From Pelagophyceae sp. CCMP2097 (Eukaryota; Sar; Pelagophyceae), in the NCBI GenBank assembly GCA_026770575.1, contig MU657681.1, positions 10,902-23,979 of the forward strand: 13,078 nt of DNA. The letters are read 5' to 3'. The number at the start of each line of letters is the position of its first letter. Positions within the stretch are counted from its first letter, which is position 1. The notes under the pieces were generated by a model. The model saw only the letters and a program-made list of their open reading frames with translations, did no database searches and was not told the origin of the DNA. Positions 1 to 7,296 of this stretch are shown piece by piece. Both the position numbers and the translations under genes were made by a program.

Positions 1-176
1 TCCAGCCATGCCCCTTGCGCGTGCCCACAATGTGCTGGACTGCCTGGCCGGCCCTCGTATCGCTTCGGCGCGCGAAAATAAAGCCGCCCGCCGAGAAAAT
101 GAGCCGCCGAGGAGACAACGGCCAGTGCAAGCCCGAATGCAGCAACCCGAGTTTTCCGGCAGAGAAGCGTGGTTGA

Positions 177-190
177 GGCCCTTCGGGGCC
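177..190 (+). other. GGCCC-TTCG-GGGCC hairpin
   Basis: A perfect 5-bp GC stem closed by a TTCG loop is seen directly. UUCG tetraloops are unusually stable in RNA, so this could be part of a structured transcript, but nothing around it matches a known RNA that I recognise. In GC-rich DNA a short hairpin like this can also arise by chance. Confidence 0.3.
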
Positions 191-259
191 GATCCCAGTT
201 GCTCCTGCGCAGGACCTCTTGATCTGCATGTGGCTCTCTGAGAGTCAGTCATCTCCCCG

Positions 260-267
260 GGGTATAA
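260..267 (+). promoter_or_regulatory. TATA-like box in the GC-rich flank
   Basis: GTATAAAT sits directly after a CCCCGGG stretch, the usual look of a eukaryotic TATA box in GC-rich surroundings. A transcript starting about 30 bases downstream would run into the AT-rich element within roughly 60 bases. If the flank is host DNA, this may be a promoter whose gene was displaced by the insertion. The evidence is a single short motif. Confidence 0.3.
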
Positions 268-356
268 ATTACAACCCTCGCGCCTCACCCGAAGGAAACA
301 GCCAAATCCCATTGCAATGCCCACGTAAATAACTAAAATTATTTAACAAAAAATAT

Positions 357-487
357 AGTGTTTTTTGAGAGGTTTTCAAGAGGTTTTCCAAATGCCAAAA
401 AACTTCGAAAATCATCTCGCTGCGCTCGGCTCATTTCGAACTTTTTTGGGATTTGGAAAATCTCTTGAAAACCTCTCAAAAAACACT
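357..487. repeat. 131-bp fold-back inverted repeat with AGTG/CACT ends
   Basis: Positions 357-411 and 433-487 are inverted copies, about 55 bases each with three or four mismatches. They are separated by a 21-base GC-rich loop (412-432). The outer ends are AGTG and CACT. Transcribed, it would form one long hairpin; as DNA it resembles a fold-back or MITE-like unit, or a collapsed terminal repeat of the element. I see no convincing target duplication next to it. Part of the arm (TTTGGAAAA and the A/T runs) recurs in degraded form near 641-672. Confidence 0.8.
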
Positions 488-584
488 TTGAAAAAAAAGA
501 TTTTCAGCGTAGCCGGACAAGTTTTCGATTTTCAAAAAATTAAATTCAAAACATCAAAACATCAAAATAAAAAAATGAATTTAA

Positions 585-790
585 AAAGATTTAATAAAAT
601 CCCAAAAAATATGTCAAATTTCAAGTTAATTTTTGTAAAATTTTTCAAAAAACTTTGAGGATTTGGAAAACCAAAGATTTAATAAAATCCAAAATAATTA
701 TGTCAAATTTCAAGTTAATTTTTGTAAAATCTTAAAGATTTAATAAAATCCTTAAAACATATGTCAAATTTCAAGTTAATTTTTGTAAAA
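585..790. repeat. Three copies of a ~56-bp AT-rich direct repeat
   Basis: Copies lie at 585-640, 673-729 and 734-790. Each begins with AAAGATTTAATAAAATCC and ends with TCAAGTTAATTTTTGTAAAA, with a few differing bases between the two blocks. Copies two and three are nearly adjacent. A 32-base insert, related to the fold-back arm, separates copies one and two. Repeats of this kind next to the terminus could be part of a terminal repeat or bind a replication or transcription factor. No function can be read from the sequence. Confidence 0.85.
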
Positions 791-844
791 GTTTTTAAAA
801 ATCAAAAATCGCGACATGTATAAAAAAGATAAAATTTTTTTTTT

Positions 845-902
845 ATATAAAAATGAAAGGTATAATATAGTATAAGAAACAAACGTATAAGATAAGATAT
901 AA
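845..902 (+). promoter_or_regulatory. TATAA-rich leader before the first gene
   Basis: TATAA-type words occur at about 845, 861, 871, 886 and 898, just before the ATG at 906. They lie between a T-run at about 834-844 and the gene start. Such a cluster is what an AT-rich viral promoter can look like, but base composition alone produces many of these words. Confidence 0.35.
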
Positions 903-905
903 GAA

Positions 906-1193
906 ATGAGTTTAAATGACAAAAAATTTTATGTTTTAAGTGTTATGGACGTGTATGAAAACGAGCAAGAATTTAAAAATGCTGTGGATAGTTATTTTAA
1001 AAAATCAAAATTTACCAGAATTGTTGGAGGTGATATGATCAAATCTTATAAAAAAATAGTAAAAAAGTATGCCGAAAGAGGTTTTATTTTACCGACATAT
1101 AATAAGGTTTTAATTGGGAACGTGTTCGTAATTCCAACAACGATTTACGACAAACGTTTTAAATTCGAGCAGAAAATTAAAAAAAATATTTAA
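906..1193 (+). CDS. Small unknown protein (95 aa), possibly the polymerase N-terminus
   Basis: I do not recognise this protein. It is Lys/Phe/Tyr/Ile-rich, with a probable amphipathic helical stretch around residues 10-55 and a more hydrophobic stretch around residues 60-80. It has no signal peptide, clear membrane segment or cysteine motif. ATG 906 follows a TATAA-rich leader, which supports it as a transcribed start. It ends at an 11-base A-run (1192-1202). The polymerase frame is open upstream of its own ATG through this same run. A single slip there would fuse the two, so this could be the polymerase N-terminus cut off by an indel. The alternative is a separate small early gene. Confidence 0.5.
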   Translation: MSLNDKKFYVLSVMDVYENEQEFKNAVDSYFKKSKFTRIVGGDMIKSYKKIVKKYAERGFILPTYNKVLIGNVFVIPTTIYDKRFKFEQKIKKNI

Positions 1194-1269
1194 AAAAAAA
1201 AAGGGCGAAAAAAATCAACGTGTTAGTATTAAACAAAATAAACAAGCGGGTGTTATATCAAAGGCCTTC

Positions 1270-4200
1270 ATGCGCAATAATATAACTCCAAAATTTAAAG
1301 ATTCGGAACAGAGAATCAAGTTCGGTAAAAAAATTCCGGAATTTGTTCTCAAGCCGGTAAGAGTTCAACGTATAATCAGGAATCAAAAACTAAACGATGA
1401 GCAAAACTTCGATAGACTAATAGCACCACTGTTAATGAATTATCCAAATGGTACAGTTCAAATCGATGTGGTATATAAATACGGGCGATCGGAAGGATCT
1501 GACGCTGATACAGCAGAAAATATATTCCGCTATGATGCTATTGAATCGAAAAGGAGTATTTATGCTATTAAATTAGAAGATAAATCCACGAGAACTTTGA
1601 ACAATTTTCATAGACGCATGAACAATGCTGATATAAAAAGGGAGTTTTTGGATTTAAATTATGGGAGTGCGGAAAGTGATCTTGAAGATACGAAACTTTT
1701 TCTATATTTTAATATCAAATTTATCACACAGGCGGCAGGAGGATGTTGTTCGACGAATAACGGGTTAAAAATGAGTATCGGGAAAGGGAAAAATCGAATA
1801 AAAATTGAATCCCCACACGCAACGAACAACAATTGTTTTTTTAAATGTATAAATTCACAATTTCCTAACAAGTTGATAAAATTCGGATTGATACAATGTA
1901 ATGAACTACGAACACAATTCGGTATAGAGAAAAATTCTAAAATCACAATCGAGAATGCTGTTGAGATCTTTAATTTTTTACATCACGATAAAACTATCGC
2001 GATATTTTGCCAAGAGATGGAAAACGGAGAATTGATTAATACTTTTATGGGAGGGAATCATGAATCGGAATTTAAACTTCTGTTAATCGATTCGCATTAT
2101 AGTATTATAAAGGCCAAATGGAAGTTTTGCGAAAACTGTTTTAAAGAATATCTTGGAACGAATCATAAATGCGTTCTTTCTGCTGTCAAATTCTTGAAAG
2201 AGAGAAAGAACCCTGAAATTTTATACGCAGCAGTACCCCCTAAAAACATCCAATTAAAAAATAACGAAATTCTTTATTACGATATCGAAACACATAGAAA
2301 CAATGATATTAAAGAACATCGCGCGTATATAGTGGGGTTTGCTTATTACGATAAAAATGGTATAAAATCTTATAAAACAATCGCAGGGAGAATCTGCATG
2401 AGAGAATTTTATGACTTGTTGGGAACAGATAAATTCTCTCATATCAAATTTTTAAATGCTTACAATGGTAGCAGATTCGATCACTATAATTTAATGAAAG
2501 AAAAACTATTTTCGGATGGGAAGGATAAAATGGGTGAGTATCTTATTAACAACGGACGGATTTTAAAGTTAAAAATTAAAGGGAAAATGTTATAGATTTG
2601 GGACATTATTTAACGGGATCTCTTAAAAAAAACCTTGAAGATAATCATTGTAAGGTTTTGAAAGGCGATATTGATCATAACATATCTACCGAATGGGAAG
2701 AAGCAACTCCTGAGAGAAGGAAAGAAATAGAAAAATATTTATACTCGGATGGGATGGGTTTGATGGAATTGTATGAGACTGTAAACCAACCCATCTATGA
2801 CAAGTTTCAGATTAATTTATGTGATAGCATGACAACTTCCAGTAATGCTTATAATAACTGTGAAAATCGAATTTTAAAGTACGATGTACATCTTCCTAAT
2901 AGATCATAAGAAAAAAGCATTCGAAGTGCTATTTACGGGGGTAGGAGTGTGGTGAATAAACGTTCATTTGTAAGTAAATCTTACGAAAAAATATCAGAAA
3001 ATAAGTTTTTATCTAAAATAGATGAAAATGGAAATGGTATTTATGTAATTGACAAAGAAGTTTTTATTGGGATAGAAGATTATTTATTCGATGCTGATGT
3101 TGTAAGTTTATACCCCACAGCGATGATGTACAACTATCCAATTGGTAAATCAATAGACACTCTGATATATCAAAATGGTAAAATGGGAATTTATAGGATA
3201 GAATATATCACAAACAAAACGCTACTAAATCCAATTTTACCACGAAAAGAGAAAGGATTGCTTAAATGGGATTTAATTGATGGAGAGGGGTGGTATAGTT
3301 CAGTGGATATTGAAAATGCTAAAAAAGCCGGTTATACTATAACAGTTTTTGAAGGTATTTATTGGGAAGAGTCTGCACCCATATTCAAAAAATATGTGGA
3401 AGAATTTTATGAAATGAAGAAAAACGCTGTAAAAGGGTCGACATGCTACGCCACGGCAAAGTTATACCTCAATGCTCTCTACGGAAAAATGTTGCAAGAT
3501 TCGATAAGAATAAAACAGAAAATTATCTCAACCCCTGAGGAATTTGCGATCCTATTACAAAAAAATAAAATTCTATGTATCGACGAAATTACTCCAAACA
3601 GGTGGACAGTGTCGTATGAAACTCCTGTCCTGAATAAAGAAGAATATGCTCAAAAACTTACACATCTCGGGGTATTTATTCTCGGGTATTCTCGACAGAT
3701 CATGATCGAAAAATATAACCAATGTGGGAAAACTATCGAGAGAATGCCATACTATTACGATACGGACAGTTTGGTTATTCCGAGTAAATGTCTTGATAAA
3801 GTTGAATTGGGAGAGGATCTCGGAGACGTCAGCGATGATGTTGGAGGTAAAATTGTAAAAGCCATTTTTATAGCGCCCAAATTGTACGCATTCCAATACA
3901 TCCGAACAAAGGACCAGACTCTGCAATATCATTTTCGAGGAAAAAGAGTGAGCACCAAACCCGAGGCATATCTTAAAACTCTATCGAATCGCGGAATTGT
4001 AGAAAATACAGAACCTGATAAAAAATTATGGGAGGACTTCGAAGATATGTTAAAAGGAAAATCAAAATTATTCTATCAGAATTTTTCAATAAAAAAAATA
4101 TGTCTCACTAAATCGACAAATGAGAAATGTTCAATTCTCTCACATCGTCATATAGATTCTGAACAAACAGATTATCGGGACATGTATGTAAAACTTCAAA

Positions 4201-4507
4201 AACTGTTAAAAAAGTACTTGAAAACAATTGTTATGTTATAACACTTTTGGAGGAAAAAAATTTAACTACAAAATTCGAATTGAGAGAGATTGAACAACGA
4301 TATATTCTCGAATTTGATTGTGTAAATAAAAACATACCCAACAACACACAAAAACAGTCATGGAATCAGTGGGCTATTCGAAATAGAATAGCGGAACGAT
4401 TGAGATCGAAAGAATTCCGCGACGAAAATCCTGAATATCAAAAAGCTCTTTTTAAGAAAAACAATCAGAAAAATTATGAAATGTATTTATATGCCTTACC
4501 AAGATAA
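1270..4507 (+). pseudogene. polB: Protein-primed family B DNA polymerase, broken
   Basis: This would replicate a linear viral genome from a protein primer. In order, the following are seen. A Cys/Phe-rich NNCFFKC segment lies near residue 190 and a zinc-knuckle-like CX2C-X8-HXC at 2128-2172. Exo I has Asp and Glu at 2281-2289 (DIE). Exo II (YNGSRFD) is at 2461-2481, and the Exo III Asp is at 2748-2750. A YGGR-type motif at 2934-2945 stands between the exonuclease and polymerase domains. Motif A (DVVSLYP) is at 3096-3116, motif B (K-x3-N-x2-YG) at 3459-3485, motif C (YDTDS) at 3756-3770 and K-x-Y at 3879-3887. All catalytic residues are present. The frame shifts near 2589, has an in-frame TAA at 2907-2909, and probably shifts again near 4190. 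The gap between motifs A and B fits the protein-primed subfamily, and the length of about 1,080 codons fits Polinton-type polymerases. Confidence 0.9.
4195..4507 (+). pseudogene. Probable displaced C-terminal end of the polymerase
   Basis: The polymerase frame ends at 4241 in a Lys/Leu-rich tail. A second frame that is already open across 4195-4241 continues to 4507 with normal-looking codon use. It encodes a charged, probably helical segment with Trp-Asn-Gln-Trp and Arg/Glu-rich stretches. No independent ATG is present; the frame would have to begin at a TTG near 4247. This makes a frameshifted C-terminal extension of the polymerase more likely than a separate gene. I do not recognise a domain in it. 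A separate small protein remains possible. Confidence 0.5.
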
Positions 4508-4606
4508 AAAGAACCCGAAAATAACAAAAGAACCAATTTTATACATTTTTAATGTGTTCCGAATTAAATATAATCTTCCAAAGTAATTTATAATTCATGT
4601 AAATAT

Positions 4607-4960
4607 ATGGATGAAACAAAAAAAAAAGACATTGTGGATGATAATAAAAAAATTGGAAAAATTGGAAAAATCGAGAAACCTCAAAGTCATGATTATGAGA
4701 AAAATAAAAAAAAAGTAATAAAATCAGAAAGTGAGGAAGAATCCAAAAAATAGAAAATTTAGAAAAAATTGAGATCGAGAAACCTGTTCTCAGAAGAATA
4801 AAAAAAAACTGATTATCATATAGAGTGCTCCGATGAATCTGAACAAGAAGCCCCAGAAATAAAATATGTTAAAAGAAATAAAGCGAGGATTTTTTATGAA
4901 TCAGAAAATTCAGAAAATTCAGAAAATGAAGAGGACAAAATTGTCCAAATAGTAAAATAA
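4607..4960 (+). pseudogene. Charged Lys/Glu-rich low-complexity protein, broken
   Basis: The gene starts at ATG 4607 and is dominated by Lys, Glu, Asp, Ser and Ile. The first frame stops at TAG 4751-4753. A second frame takes over near 4735-4745 and a third after the A-run at 4801-4808, ending at TAA 4958-4960. Both switches fall in or beside A-runs. The two halves share a similar pattern: an IEKP segment followed by a Ser/Glu-rich acidic tract, so the protein may contain an internal duplication. The acidic Ser-Glu-Asn tract ends near 4930. It is probably disordered. No function can be assigned. Confidence 0.5.
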
Positions 4961-5026
4961 AAGGTCCAAAAGGTCCAAAAGGTCCAAAAATCCAAAAAAT
5001 CCAAAAGGTCCAAAAGGTCCAAAAAG
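4961..5026. repeat. GGTCCAAAA 9-bp tandem repeats
   Basis: The unit GGTCCAAAA occurs about five times, with two degenerate ATCCAAAAA units in the middle. It starts directly after the stop of the charged gene. One frame reads Gly-Pro-Lys repeats, a collagen-like Gly-X-Y pattern, while the others read Val-Gln-Lys or Arg-Ser-Lys. It may be the remains of a repetitive protein tail or a simple-sequence expansion. Confidence 0.7.
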
Positions 5027-5120
5027 AGAAAAAAATGATTCCTTTCAATTTCTTTTAAGAGTTTGGCTTTGCTTTATTTGATAAAAAAAATCAAAAGGAT
5101 TTAGTGGAAAATCATTATAA
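5027..5120. other. Spacer with no recognised feature
   Basis: This is AT-rich sequence between the 9-bp repeats and the 50-bp duplication. I see no open frame of useful length or motif on either strand. Confidence 0.5.
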
Positions 5121-5220
5121 AAACTAAGAAGGATTTTTTAAAAAAGCATATATATGATGGACTTTGATATAAACTGAGAAGGATTTTTTAAAAAAGCATA
5201 TATATTATGGACTTTGATAA
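5121..5220. repeat. 50-bp tandem duplication, two copies
   Basis: Positions 5121-5170 and 5171-5220 are direct copies with only a few mismatches, each starting AAACT(A/G)AGAAGGATTTTTT and ending ATGGACTTTGAT plus two bases. No gene runs through them. Near-identity suggests a recent duplication, or a sequence kept for binding or slippage reasons. Confidence 0.85.
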
Positions 5221-5243
5221 TGTAAATAAAAGAAAAAATATTT

Positions 5244-5266
5244 GAAGGTGGGTTATTCCCTCCTTC
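5244..5266. terminator. Short hairpin in an intergenic region
   Basis: GAAGGTGGG and CCCTCCTTC pair with one mismatch around a 5-base TTATT loop. It is GC-rich against a very AT-rich background and lies outside any gene. Hairpins mark transcript 3' ends in some related large DNA viruses, which is the only reason for this label. The type is inferred. Confidence 0.3.
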
Positions 5267-5301
5267 GATAAAACACAAAACAAACAATTTTTAAAATATT
5301 G

Positions 5302-5752
5302 ACAGTTATCTTTTTATAATTTCTAAGAGATTTAACCCATACAGTTTAAATGATGACGAACGCATGAGTAAATCATTGAATTTAGTAAAAGTGGATTATA
5401 GCCGAACAAAAAGAATTTCCGGGACACCTAATGGCTTCAATCGATTGACTGGATTTCGAACATCATTAATATATTTAATAAAATAAAACCAAATGTGATA
5501 GACGGAACATATTTTTTAAAAAACTCCTTAGATTTAATCAGAAGAGTTGAATATAAAAGGAATTTGAAAACTATACCGAGTGTCCACGTTCAGAAAAAAA
5601 ATGTTGGATATAAACATACTAACGGTATTCTTAAAAGAGTTGATGATCCTCGTTCAGTTGGTGTGTCTTCACAACGGCACGTTTATTCTTTGACACGAGT
5701 CAGTGCTATGGCTGACCACGATAAAAGGATAAAAGAGAGGAGAAAAAAATAA
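5302..5752 (+). pseudogene. Basic protein of unknown function, broken
   Basis: Two frames join. The first is open from about 5302 to beyond 5440 and includes FNPYSLNDDER and a Thr/Pro/Gly-rich TKRISGTPNGFNRL segment. The second is open from about 5440 to 5752 and ends in a very basic KRIKERRKK tail. A one-base slip around 5440-5460 links them, giving about 150 residues. The protein is rich in Lys, Arg, Asn and Ser and has no membrane segment or cysteine motif. A nucleic-acid-binding or core protein would fit its charge and its place just before the packaging genes, but I do not recognise the family. Confidence 0.45.
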
Positions 5753-5775
5753 AAATTAAATTTTTAATTATAAAG

Positions 5776-6054
5776 ATGAATACTTTAATACTTTTATCAC
5801 TAATCGCAGGCATTGGGTTATGTTTCCATAAGACTTTAAGGAGTTGTGTAGCGAGTCGGATAACACATGTAAAATTTGGATGTATAGATATAGAACAGAG
5901 TGTCATATCGGATTCGAGTATTATTGAGTTAATGAACATGGACGATGATAAAAATGAAGAAAAAAATGTTTTGACGATTTTTGGACAGAAAAAGACCGAA
6001 AAAGACCGAAAAATAAAAAAAGTTCATAATATTTATGAAATTAGAAGTAATTAA
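5776..6054 (+). CDS. Small membrane protein with N-terminal anchor
   Basis: This predicted protein of 92 residues starts at ATG 5776. Residues 3-18 are a hydrophobic run (Leu/Ile/Ala/Gly) suitable as a membrane anchor or signal-anchor. A short Cys-containing segment (RSCVASRITHVKFGC) follows, then an acidic stretch near residue 55 and a highly basic C-terminus. Single-anchor proteins of this size are common among capsid or membrane-associated proteins of small eukaryotic DNA viruses. It overlaps the ATPase start by 20 bases in another frame. The last ~25 codons, which include a 12-base AAAGACCGAAAA duplication, may be out-of-frame read-through. No family is assigned. Confidence 0.5.
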   Translation: MNTLILLSLIAGIGLCFHKTLRSCVASRITHVKFGCIDIEQSVISDSSIIELMNMDDDKNEEKNVLTIFGQKKTEKDRKIKKVHNIYEIRSN

Positions 6055-6811
6055 AAAAAACGATACCAAAATCGAGATAGTGGAACAAAGCGCCGTCAGT
6101 TCACTTAAAGATTACAATAAAGAAAAGGAAAAAAATCAAAATGTAGATTGGCTGCCAGATACGCAGTTGTTCCCAAACAGATGTTGTTGTTTTATTGTCT
6201 TAGGATCCCCTGGCTCTGGAAAAAGTACGTTTGTAACCAGTGTATTGGTCGCTAAAAATAAAAAAATTAGAATGTATGCCAACGTTTTTGATAAAATTAT
6301 TCTCTTCATTCCAGAGTCTACACTTCATTCTATTATAGTGAATCCCTTCGAATCACTTCCCGAAGAACAAATATTCCACGAATATAACGAAGAATTCCTT
6401 GACTATATTTTGGAATCCTGTGAACGCGACTTTCTCGAATTATGGACACATGCGTTTATATAGATGATGCGGCGAGTTCATTAAAATCTAATGCGAAAAT
6501 TATTTCCAAATTGAATAACTTGACAGGCATCTCAGATTGACAATTTTTTTATGTCTTCAAGATCAAACCCAACTGAGTTTATCGGCTCGTCAGTCAGTAA
6601 GTTGTATAATTAATTTCTCATGTAATAAAGTGAAACGTTTAAAATTGTTTCATGAGGAATATCTACCTAATATAATATAACATTTAAAGAATATATGGAA
6701 TTGCAACCTTTGCTGTATAAAAACAAGAGTGATTTTCTTGGAATACGATTGGATAAACCTCCTGTTTTTTTTAGCAATTTGGATATGATAAAAATATCAT
6801 CTGATGAATAA
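6035..6811 (+). pseudogene. A32-like (FtsK/HerA) genome-packaging ATPase, broken
   Basis: This would drive DNA into the capsid. Walker A (GSPGSGKST, residues 57-65) is at 6203-6229. Walker B (VYIDD followed by AASS) is at 6454-6480 in a different frame. A conserved Arg-His is at 6525-6530, and a Gln (6558-6560) and an Arg (6588-6590) in a third frame fit the sensor and arginine-finger region of this family. The C-terminal ~43 codons (6680-6811) lie in a fourth segment that returns to the first frame. Each switch has the same direction (equivalent to one lost base): about 6440-6450, about 6510-6522, and 6672-6680. The total of about 258 codons is normal for virophage and polinton-like ATPases. 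The start is ATG 6035. Confidence 0.8.
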
Positions 6812-6842
6812 AACTCTTGTAAGTTATTAAAAAGGTTTAAGT

Positions 6843-7290
6843 ATGGAGTATAATCACAAGGAAGCAATGAACAGGATTTTAATGAATTATTTTAAAGTTA
6901 ATATGATGAGCACACTCGGAAACCATACTCATGAGCCCCTTTTTCTCGAAATTGGAAATTATAATTAAAAAAATGATGGTATTGAAATTATGGATGATGA
7001 TAAAGAAGATGAAATTATTGAAATTAATAATTTGGATCAAAATGTCGAAACTATTGAACAGCCTTCATTTTCTTTACAATTAGAAGGGACAAAAACAAAT
7101 ATAAAAGAAACAACACGGAAAGTTTTAAATGAAATGGCAAAATATTTGGGAGTTGTAAATGCTAAAAATTTGTCAAGTAAAGTTGTAGTATTAAATTCGA
7201 TAAAAATGAGATTAACAAGTTTAAGGTTTCCAGAAATGCCAGATATAAATATGGGGAAAATGAAATTTAATTTTTTTGAACCAATTTTTT
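6843..7290 (+). pseudogene. Unknown protein with SAP-like segment, in-frame stop
   Basis: ATG 6843 opens a 41-codon stretch (including KEAMNRILMNYFKV) that meets TAA at 6966-6968. The same frame then continues past ATG 6990. Residues 45-75 counted from 6990 contain LNEMAKYLGV, then LSSKVVVLNSIKMRL. This spacing resembles SAP or Rho-N-like helical DNA-binding segments (a Gly-turn, then Ser-Lys and a second helix). An acidic Asp/Glu-rich region precedes it. The frame stays open to 7475, but beyond about 7290 it reads the antisense of the lipase gene and its composition changes, so the true end is probably near 7280-7300. Alternatively there are two small genes, 6843-6968 and 6990 onward. Confidence 0.45.
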
Positions 7291-7296
7291 TGTATT

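Larger units (their letters stand above)
1..330. other. GC-rich flank, probably host DNA
   Basis: This stretch is GC-rich with many CpG steps, whereas everything after about 330 is strongly AT-rich. It holds an open frame at 8-241, but that predicted protein is Arg/Pro/Ala-rich, shows no domain I recognise, and is what GC-rich DNA yields by chance. A perfect 5-bp stem with a TTCG tetraloop lies at 177-190, and a TATA-like box at 260-267. No viral gene is visible. I infer that this is host sequence next to an integrated element; a chimeric assembly join is the main alternative. Confidence 0.5.

Noticed and set aside
8..241. 77-codon open frame in the GC-rich flank
   Set aside because: Arg/Pro/Ala-rich with no recognisable domain; long open frames are expected by chance in GC-rich DNA.
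228..245. Histone-type 3' stem-loop in GGCTCTCTGAGAGTC
   Set aside because: The stem needs a G-T pair and leaves almost no loop; it does not match the conserved histone stem-loop.
416..429. Match of the hairpin loop to a CTCGCTGCGCTCGG word seen in common cloning vectors
   Set aside because: Only about 14 bases agree and the flanking bases are AT-rich hairpin arms, not vector; a coincidence is more likely than contamination.
365..658. 97-codon open frame
   Set aside because: It runs through the fold-back arms and into the first copy of the tandem repeat, with Lys/Phe/Asn-rich low-complexity translation; it is a by-product of repeats.
585..790. CRISPR-like array
   Set aside because: Only three copies of about 56 bases, with unequal and nearly absent spacers and a eukaryotic virus context; these are tandem repeats.
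2580..2600. Programmed -1 ribosomal frameshift in the polymerase
   Set aside because: The codons around GGGAAAATG do not form a proper X-XXY-YYZ slippery site in the needed phase, and other genes are broken in the same way without one.
1659..3932. Minus-strand open frames within the polymerase
   Set aside because: They are shadows of a plus-strand gene with complete polymerase motifs; no motif is seen on the minus strand.
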